A stretch of DNA of 5,173 bases from DATHBD01 sp035296325 (lineage in GTDB: Bacteria > Actinomycetota > Actinomycetes > Mycobacteriales > Micromonosporaceae): positions 1-5,173 of the forward strand of contig DATHBD010000047.1 of the NCBI GenBank assembly GCA_035296325.1, read 5' to 3'. This document shows, in pieces, positions 1-5,173 of this stretch; the first letter of the stretch is position 1, and every line of letters begins with the position of its first letter. The position numbers and the translations under genes were made by a program. A model generated the notes under the pieces. The model was not told the DNA's origin and did not search any database. It saw only the letters and a program-made list of their open reading frames with translations.

Positions 1-1
1 C

Positions 2-445
2 CCGTCGCAGCAGCGGGTGATCCGCGCCGCGCTGGCCGCGGCAGGGCTGTCACCGGAGGACGTCGACGCGGTCGAGGCGCACGGCACCGGTACCCGGCTC
101 GGTGATCCCATCGAGGCGCAGGCACTGCTGGCCACGTACGGGCAGGGCCGCACCGCGGACCGCCCGCTCTGGCTGGGCTCGCTGAAGTCCAACCTCGGCC
201 ACACCCAGGCGGCGGCGGGTGTCGGCGGCCTGATGAAGATGGTGCTCGCGCTGCGGGCCGGGACCCTGCCGCCGACCCTGAACGTCGACGAGCCGTCACC
301 GATGATCGACTGGTCCGCCGGCGCGGTGTCCCTGCTGACCGATGCCCAGCCATGGACATCCTCCGCGGGCCACACCCGCCGCGCCGCGGTGTCGTCCTTC
401 GGGGTCTCCGGCACCAATGCCCACGTCATCATCGAGGAAGCGCCA
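2..445 (+). other. Ketosynthase (KS) domain, C-terminal part
   Basis: This is the last third of the beta-ketoacyl synthase, which accepts the growing chain from the preceding ACP and performs decarboxylative Claisen condensation with the extender unit. Seen here: the EAHGTGT motif at residues 25-31 with catalytic His27 (bases 80-82), the KSNLGHTQAAAG motif at 62-73 with catalytic His67 (200-202), and the domain-ending SSFGVSGTNAHVIIEE at 131-146. The active-site cysteine lies upstream of the window, so it cannot be checked whether this is a normal KS or a KSQ/KS0 variant. Both histidines being intact, and the reductive domains that follow, favour an active extension KS. Confidence 0.96.
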
Positions 446-3400
446 CCGTCTCCCCCGGCCGTCGCACCCGACCGTCCGGCGCCGTTACTGACCAGCACCC
501 CGGTGATCACCTGGCGGCTGTCCGGCGCGACCTCCGACGGGCTACGCGCTCAGGCCGCCCGGCTGTGTGAGCTTTCGGAGCCGGATGTGGCCGCGGTCGG
601 TCAGGCCCTGTTCGACCGACCCGCGTTGCGGCACCGCCTAGCCGTCACCGCCGCCACCCGGGTGGAGTTGCTCGCCAGCCTGGAGCACTTCGTCACCACC
701 GGCGAACCCGACGCCAACAGCACTCTCGCGACTGCGACCTCCCGGCCGAAGACCGTGTTCGTCTTTCCCGGGCAGGGCTGGCAGTGGGACGGGATGACCG
801 CAGATCTCCTCGACACCTGCCCTACCTACGCCGCGGCCTGCGAGGAGATTTCCGGTCTGATCGAGCAGCGGACCGGGTGGAGTGTCATCGACGTCCTTCG
901 CCAACGTCCCAATGCCCCCGACACCGGTCGCGTCGACGTCATCCAACCCGTGATGTTTACCGTCATGGTTGGCCTTGCCCGCACCTGGCAGGCAGCCGGC
1001 ATCCACCCGGACGCCGTCATTGGCCACTCTCAGGGTGAGATAGCCGCCGCCCACGTCGCCGGCGCCCTCGGTCTCAGCGACGCGGTCCACCTCGTCGTGA
1101 CCCGTGCCGCCGCGCTCACCAGACTGCGCCCCGGGGCCATGCTCTCCCTGAGCACCACACCGGAGAATGCGGCCGAGCTCCTGGCCCGACACCCGGGACT
1201 ACACATCGCCGCCGTCAACGGGCCGGGCGCCACAATCGTCAGCGGCGACCCGGAGTCGGCCGACGCCCTCCTCGCGCACTGCGCCGCCAACGCCATCCAC
1301 GCCCGGCGCATCCCGGTCACCTACGCCAGTCACTCTCCGCACATCGACGCGATCCGCGAGCATCTCCTCGACGCACTCGCCAGCATCACGCCTCGGCCGG
1401 CCACCATCCAGCTGATCTCCACTCTCACCGGCGCTCCGCTCGACACCACCGAGATGACCAGCGCCTACTGGTACCACAACCTGCGCCAACCCGTCGCCTT
1501 CCACCAGGCGACCACCACCGCACGGAACACCGGCCACAACACCTTCGTCGAGCTCAGCGGCCACCCCGCCCTCATCCAGGCGATGGATGCCGCCGACGGC
1601 ATCGCCACCCATGGCACGCTGCGACGCAACACCCACAACACCACCACCTTTCACCGGAACATCTCCCACGCCTGGACGACCGGCCTCGCCCCGAGGAACC
1701 CCCACCCCCACCACAGGACCGTCGACCTGCCCACCTACCACTTCCACCACCAGCGCTTCTGGCTCGACCGAACCCAGGCCCCCGGACCGACGGACGCCCT
1801 GCATCCCCTGCTCACCGCCGCCGTCGAGATCGCCGGCGACAGCGGCACCCACGTGCTGTCCGGGCGGCTCTCGGCCCGGACGCAGGCCTGGTTAGGTGAA
1901 CACACGGTCGCCGACTCAACGCTGCTGCCGGGCTCCGCGTTCGTCGAACTGCTGGTCCGTACGGGCGATGAGGTCGGGCTGCCACTCGTGGAGGAGATGG
2001 TGGTTGAAGCGCCCCTTCTACTCGACCGCAAGACCCCCACCGAGGTTCAGATCGTGGTCGAGGCCGCCGACGGCACGGGGCGCCGGCCGGTGGCCGTCTA
2101 TGCCCGTCGCGACGAACAGGCGGTGTGGACCCGGCATGTCCAGGGCTTCCTGGCCCAGCAGCAGGCGACGCGCGACGAAGCCGCGCATCAGGAGCCGTTC
2201 GCCGGTATGGTGGTGTGGCCACCGGCGGGCGCCACGCCGATCGACATCGAAGGGCTGTACGAAGGGCTCGCCGAGCGCTCGTACCACTATGGACCGACGT
2301 TTCGAGGGCTGGAGAGCGCCTGGCGCCACGGCGACGACGTGTACGCCGAGGTCGCACTGCCGGAGAACCACCGGTCGGAGGCGGTCGGTTTCGGGCTGCA
2401 CCCCGCGATCCTCGACGCCGCCGCGCACGCCATCCCGCTGGGTGGACTCCTGCCCGCCGAAGGCGTCTGGCTCCCGTTCTCCTGGACCGGCGTGACGCTC
2501 TACGCCGCCGGCGCGGACCGCGTCCGGGTACGCCTCAGTCGGGCCCCGGGTGACGGCGCGGTCCGGATCGCACTCGGCGACGCCGCCGGGCAACCGGTGG
2601 CCCTGATCCAAGCGATGCACGCCCGACGGATCGACGTCACGTCGCTGGCCGACGCGGCGTTCTCGGCCGACGACGGGCTCTTCACCGTTGAATGGATCCG
2701 CATCGACCTCCCCGATGCCGTCGGCGGCATCACCCGGCCCGCCTCTCTCCCCAAGAAATGGGCCGTGCTCGATCAGTTCGATCACCGCGGGCTACCAGGG
2801 CTGCCCGAAGTCCTCGCGTACCCGAACCTGGACGACCTGATCGCGGCCGTCGACGGTGGGATGCCCGCGCCGGCGTACGTCTTGCTGCCCGTCGCGGGCA
2901 TCAATGCCACCGCCCTCGACACCGACCCGGCGGCGGTCGCCGACGTCGCCTGCGGTGTCGGGGGCGGTGTGCTCGCCGTGGTGCAGCGGTGGCTGGCCAC
3001 CGCGGCCCTCGCGGGGGCCCGACTGGTGGTCGTGACCCAGGGCGGGGTCGGTGTGTCGGGCAGCGTCGAGGACCTCGGCGCCTCGGTGGTGTGGGGCATG
3101 ATGCGTACCGCCCAAGCCGAGGAACCGAACCGGTTCGTCATCTGCGACCTTGATCCCGACGCCTCCTCGGTGGATTGGACACGGCTGATCGCGGTCTCGC
3201 AGACCGAACCGCAACTCGCCGTGCGCGACGGCGCCCTGGTGGCTCCGCGGCTGGTCCGCGCCATGCGCAGCGGCGACCGCATCCGCGGTACGAGCGGGTT
3301 CGGCGCCGGCACCGACTGGCGGGTCGGTACGACCGGCGGCGGATCGATCGAGGCCGTCGACCGCATCCCCAACCCCCTCGCCGAACATCCGCTGGAGCCG

Positions 3401-5173
3401 GGACAGGTTCGCATTGCGGTGCGAGCGGCCGGGTTGAACTTCTACGACGTCGCCACCGCTCTCGGCATGGTCGACACCGCCGACGGGATGGGCGCCGAGG
3501 GCGCCGGCGTCATCACCGAGGTTGGCCCCGAGGTAACCGATTGGCAGATCGGCGACCGGGTGATGGGTACCTTCCCGAGCGCCTTCGCCCCGCTGACGAC
3601 GGCCGACGCGCTGATGATCACTGCAATTCCGGACGACTGGACCTACACCGACGCCGCGTCGGTACCCGCCGTGTTCCTGACCGCCTACTACGCCATGCGT
3701 GACCTCGCCGACGTGCAACCCGGTGAGAAGGTGCTCATTCACGCGGCGACCGGTGGTGTGGGTATGGCCGCCGTCCAACTCGCGACCCGGCTCGGAGCAA
3801 CGGTCTTTGCCACCGCCAGCCCCGCCAAGTGGCATGTGCTGGAGCGAATGGGCATCCCGGCGGAGCGGATCGCATCGTCACGCAGCACCGACTTCGCCCG
3901 AATGTTCCCTGCCGTTGACGTGGTCCTCGGCTCGCTGGCCGGCGACATGGTCGACGCCTCCATCACGCTCCTGAGGCCGGGTGGCCGCTACCTGGAGATG
4001 GGCAAGACCGACATCCGCGACGCGGCTGGCTACGCCGACATCACCTACCGGGCGTTCGATCTCAAGGAGGCCGGACCTCGGCGAACCGGCGAGATGCTGC
4101 GCCACCTCGTCGGCCTCTTCACCGCCGGCGATCTGCACACTTTGCCGGTAACTGGCTGGCAACTGTCCGACCTACGGCATGCCCTGCGGCATATGAGCCA
4201 GGCACGGCACACCGGCAAGAATGTCATCCACATACCCGTCCCGGTGAATGCAAACGGCACCACGGTCATCACCGGCGGCACCGGAACCATCGGCGCTTTG
4301 GTCGCCGCCCACCTGGCAGAGCACGGCCACGCCCGCCACCTGCTCCTGCTTTCCCGCCGAGGTGCCACTGCCCCGGGCGCGGCAGAGTTACGCGCCCGCC
4401 TCGCTGGGCTTGGCGCGGAGGTGACCATCGCCGCCTGTGACACCACCGACCCCGAGCAGCTGACGGCCGTCCTGGACCGCATTCCCGCCGCTCACCCACT
4501 GACGGCGGTCATCCACGCGACTGGGGCGCTGCGGGACGCCACGATCACCAGCCTCACCTCACGCCAACTCACCGAGGTGCTCACCACCAAGATCACCGGA
4601 GCGGTGACCCTGCACCATTACACCCGACACCTGGACCTGGGTGCGTTCCTGCTGTTCTCCAGCGCCGGCAGCATCCTCGGCAGCCCTGGCCAGGCCAACT
4701 ACACCGCCGCCAACAGCTTCCTCGACGCCTTTGCCACCCGCCGCCGGGCGGCCACCAGCATCGCCTGGGGTCTCTGGGCACAGGCCAGCGGCATGACGGC
4801 ACATCTGTCCGAGGCCGACATGTCACGGATGCAACGCTCCGCCATCAGTCCGATGACCAACGCTCATGCCCTCCACCTGTTCGACAGCACCCACGCCACG
4901 CCGCACGCCCTCCAGCTTGCCGCTCCGCTGAACAGGGCTCACCTGCCCGACCGTCCCCTCTTCGCCGAGCTGAAGCCGACTGTCACCCGTCACCGGCCCG
5001 CTGCTGGCGCCGGTACCGCCGATCTCGGGACCCAACTCGCCCGGCTCACCACGGAGCAGCAATACCAGCACCTGCTCCAGCTCATCCAGAGCCACACCGC
5101 CACCGTGCTCGCCAAGCCGAACCCGGCCGCGGTCAGCGCCCACCAAGGATTCCTGGACCAAGGGATCGACAGC
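2..5173 (+). CDS. Modular type I polyketide synthase, internal fragment (KS-AT-DH-ER-KR-ACP)
   Basis: Reading frame 2 is open across the full window: 1724 codons, no stop, and start and stop both lie outside. The protein is a cytoplasmic megasynthase module that extends a thioester-bound polyketide by one methylmalonyl-derived unit and fully reduces the beta-carbon. Domains by residue of this fragment: KS end 1-148, linker 149-251, AT 252-545, DH 600-880, structural KR half 890-1090, ER 1108-1412, catalytic KR 1420-1650, ACP start 1675-1724. A full module of this type is about 2100 residues, so roughly 280 KS residues and about half of the ACP are missing because the window cuts them off, not because the gene is broken. 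Leucine TTA codons occur in frame at 485, 1892 and 4388. No single ATG can be proposed as start. The family assignment is near certain; the product of the whole assembly line cannot be inferred from one module. Confidence 0.98.
446..754 (+). other. KS-AT linker domain
   Basis: Residues 149-251 join KS to AT. The stretch begins with a proline/alanine-rich segment (PPSPPAVAPDRP, 148-159) and continues into the usual linker pattern, including WRLSGATSDGLRAQAARL at 171-188. In known KS-AT structures this linker folds as a small alpha/beta domain that fixes the AT beside the KS. It has no catalytic role. A rare in-frame TTA leucine codon sits here (residue 162, bases 485-487). Confidence 0.85.
755..1636 (+). 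other. Acyltransferase (AT) domain, predicted methylmalonyl-CoA specific
   Basis: The AT transfers the extender unit from CoA to the ACP phosphopantetheine. Seen: the N-terminal FPGQGWQW motif (255-262), the nucleophile motif GHSQGE at 341-346 with Ser343 (bases 1028-1030), the carboxylate-binding Arg368 (1103-1105), and His444 (1331-1333) in YASH at 441-444. Specificity markers agree: RVDVIQ at 310-315, Gln344 after the serine, and YASH. These are the established methylmalonyl signatures; malonyl ATs usually carry HAFH and a different residue after the active serine. The later YWYHNLRQPVAF block (489-500) and FVELSGHP (515-522) are also typical. Methylmalonyl use is therefore a strong prediction, although ethylmalonyl or other unusual extenders cannot be fully excluded from motifs. 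The coding strand is unusually C-rich from about base 900 to the end of the domain. Confidence 0.96.
1637..1798 (+). other. Post-AT linker
   Basis: Residues 546-599 follow the AT and wrap back toward the KS in known structures. The hallmark is the conserved LPTYxFxxQRFWL pattern at 576-588 (LPTYHFHHQRFWL). The segment is rich in histidine, asparagine and threonine: nine histidines lie in residues 541-583. It marks the boundary where strand composition changes from C-rich to balanced or G-rich. Confidence 0.88.
1799..2641 (+). other. Dehydratase (DH) domain
   Basis: The DH removes water from the beta-hydroxyacyl-ACP made by the KR to give an alpha,beta-unsaturated thioester. It is a double-hotdog domain opening with HPLL (601-604). 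Catalytic His634 (bases 1901-1903) lies in WLGEHTVADSTLLPG (630-644). The usual HxxxGxxxxP motif here reads HxxxDxxxxP, with Asp638 in place of glycine. The YGPTF motif is at 763-767, and the second catalytic motif LHPAILDAAAH at 799-809 carries Asp805 (2414-2416) and His809. LPFSW at 824-828 is typical of the C-terminal hotdog. Both catalytic residues are present, so the domain is predicted active, as expected with an ER in the same module. A rare TTA codon encodes Leu631. Confidence 0.95.
2669..3271 (+). other. Structural (non-catalytic) half of the ketoreductase
   Basis: Residues about 890-1090 match the KR structural subdomain, a truncated Rossmann fold that stabilises the catalytic KR. 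In fully reducing modules the ER is inserted between the two halves, and that is the arrangement here. Recognisable patterns are LFTVEWIR (892-899), the beta-strand LVVVTQGGVGVSG (1008-1020), VVWGMMRTAQAEEPNRFV (1029-1046) and the following CDLD (1048-1051). It lacks a TGGTGxxG cofactor loop and the Ser-Tyr pair, which is normal for this half and does not indicate a decayed KR. Confidence 0.92.
3323..4237 (+). other. Enoylreductase (ER) domain, NADPH-dependent
   Basis: This is an MDR-superfamily ER that reduces the alpha,beta double bond left by the DH and sets the configuration of the alpha-methyl group. Seen: RAAGLNFYDV (1141-1150), GAEGAGVITEVGPEV (1164-1178), GDRVMG (1184-1189), ASVPAVFLTAYYA (1219-1231), the NADPH-binding HAATGGVGMAAVQLA (1247-1261), FATASPAKW (1269-1277), EMGKTDIRD (1332-1340) and the closing MSQARHTGK (1398-1406). 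Lys1335 and Asp1353 correspond, by motif, to the Lys/Asp pair discussed for the spinosyn ER. Val1157 in LGMV sits where tyrosine marks 2S-producing ERs, which suggests a 2R product. Compared with family members I remember, about six residues are missing before VDVVLGSLAG (1305-1314) and about four between Lys1335 and Asp1353. Core motifs are intact, so activity is expected. Confidence 0.95.
4259..4951 (+). other. Ketoreductase (KR) catalytic half, B-type
   Basis: The KR is an SDR-fold enzyme that uses NADPH to reduce the beta-keto group. Seen: TGGTGTIG cofactor loop (1424-1431), SRRG (1451-1454), ACDTTD (1478-1483), HATGALRD (1505-1512), Lys1530, Ser1554 in FSSAGS, Tyr1567 in ANYTAAN (1565-1571) and Asn1571. 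These make up the full Lys-Ser-Tyr-Asn set. The B-type markers in Caffrey's scheme are mostly met: the third residue of the LDD motif is Asp1512 (the motif reads LRD), Pro1562 and Asn1566 precede the tyrosine, and the position of the A-type tryptophan is Leu1559. This predicts a D (3R-type) alcohol, which is then dehydrated, so it is not visible in the product. The loop between FLDAFATRRRA and TSIAWGLW appears about four residues shorter than usual. A TTA codon encodes Leu1463. Confidence 0.95.
5024..5173 (+). other. Acyl carrier protein (ACP) domain, N-terminal part
   Basis: Residues about 1675-1724 match the first helix and loop of a PKS ACP: LARLTTEQQYQHLLQLIQSH (1679-1698), then VLAKPNPAAV (1702-1711), then FLDQGIDS (1717-1724). 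The ACP carries the chain on a phosphopantetheine arm attached to the serine of the G-x-D-S motif, here Ser1724, encoded by the last three bases of the window (5171-5173). The common leucine before the glycine is Gln1720. The second half of the domain, and whatever follows (another module, a docking domain or a thioesterase), lies outside the window. Confidence 0.9.

Noticed and set aside
2..82. Apparent KS without an active-site cysteine.
   Set aside because: The cysteine lies in the part of the KS upstream of the window. Its absence here is truncation by the window and says nothing about activity.
1896..2553. Plus-strand alternative-frame reading of 199 codons (1896-2495) and another of 142 codons (2125-2553) inside the DH.
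   Set aside because: They are Arg/Pro/Ser-rich out-of-frame readings of the DH coding sequence, which itself shows catalytic His634 and Asp805 in frame 2.
1199..2785. Minus-strand open frames of 217 and 255 codons opposite the AT and DH.
   Set aside because: Same reasoning: compositionally biased shadows of the PKS frame, with no family motifs and no sign of their own ribosome binding sites.
2669..3271. A KR-like region with no cofactor loop or catalytic Tyr, which could be read as a dead ketoreductase.
   Set aside because: It is the normal structural half of the KR, separated from the catalytic half by the inserted ER in fully reducing modules.
2792..3835. A long minus-strand open frame of 347 codons opposite the structural KR and ER.
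   Set aside because: Its translation is low-complexity Gly/Arg/His/Val-rich with no recognisable domain, and the plus strand carries clear conserved PKS motifs over the same bases. Long antisense frames are expected in very GC-rich DNA.
5159..5173. The sequence stops exactly at the ACP phosphopantetheine serine, and the preceding leucine is glutamine (DQGIDS).
   Set aside because: The stop at serine is where the window ends, not a feature of the gene. Glutamine before GxDS seems to me a tolerated variation in PKS ACPs, too weak to report as a finding.
1..5173. Search for promoters, terminators, tRNA or rRNA genes, insertion sequences, CRISPR repeats or attachment sites.
   Set aside because: The coding frame fills the whole window. 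The short CACC/ACC-rich repeats seen are explained by codon use, and no inverted or direct repeat array stands out.

Overview
The whole 5173-base window is one uninterrupted plus-strand reading frame (reading frame 2, bases 2 to 5173, 1724 codons). It has no start or stop codon of its own, so it is an internal slice of a much larger gene. The translation is a modular type I polyketide synthase (PKS). The G+C content is very high (about 70% by eye), third codon positions are almost always G or C, and the cis-acyltransferase module has the familiar actinobacterial layout. This points to an actinomycete such as Streptomyces, Micromonospora or a relative. The genus cannot be told from the sequence alone.

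Layout in order: C-terminal third of a ketosynthase (KS, about 2-445, both catalytic histidines present, active cysteine upstream of the window); KS-AT linker (446-754); acyltransferase with methylmalonyl-CoA signatures (AT, about 755-1636); post-AT linker (1637-1798); dehydratase (DH, about 1799-2641); non-catalytic structural half of the ketoreductase (about 2669-3271); enoylreductase (ER, about 3323-4237); catalytic ketoreductase, B-type (KR, about 4259-4951); and the first half of an acyl carrier protein (ACP, about 5024-5173). The last codon of the window is the ACP serine that carries phosphopantetheine. There is no noncoding DNA, RNA gene, promoter, terminator, mobile element or CRISPR array.

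Together the domains make one complete set of fully reducing extension activities, KS-AT-DH-ER-KR-ACP. The KS condenses the incoming chain with a methylmalonyl unit loaded by the AT. The KR reduces the beta-ketone to a D-type alcohol, the DH removes water, and the ER reduces the double bond. The module should therefore add a saturated, alpha-methyl-branched two-carbon unit. A valine at the ER stereochemistry position suggests a 2R methyl branch. All catalytic residues I could locate are present.

The chemistry is ordinary for this family and I see no hidden new system. The points worth a second look are strand-composition switches at domain boundaries, three in-frame TTA codons, apparent small deletions in the ER and KR, and a few motif deviations (DH HxxxD, KR LRD).
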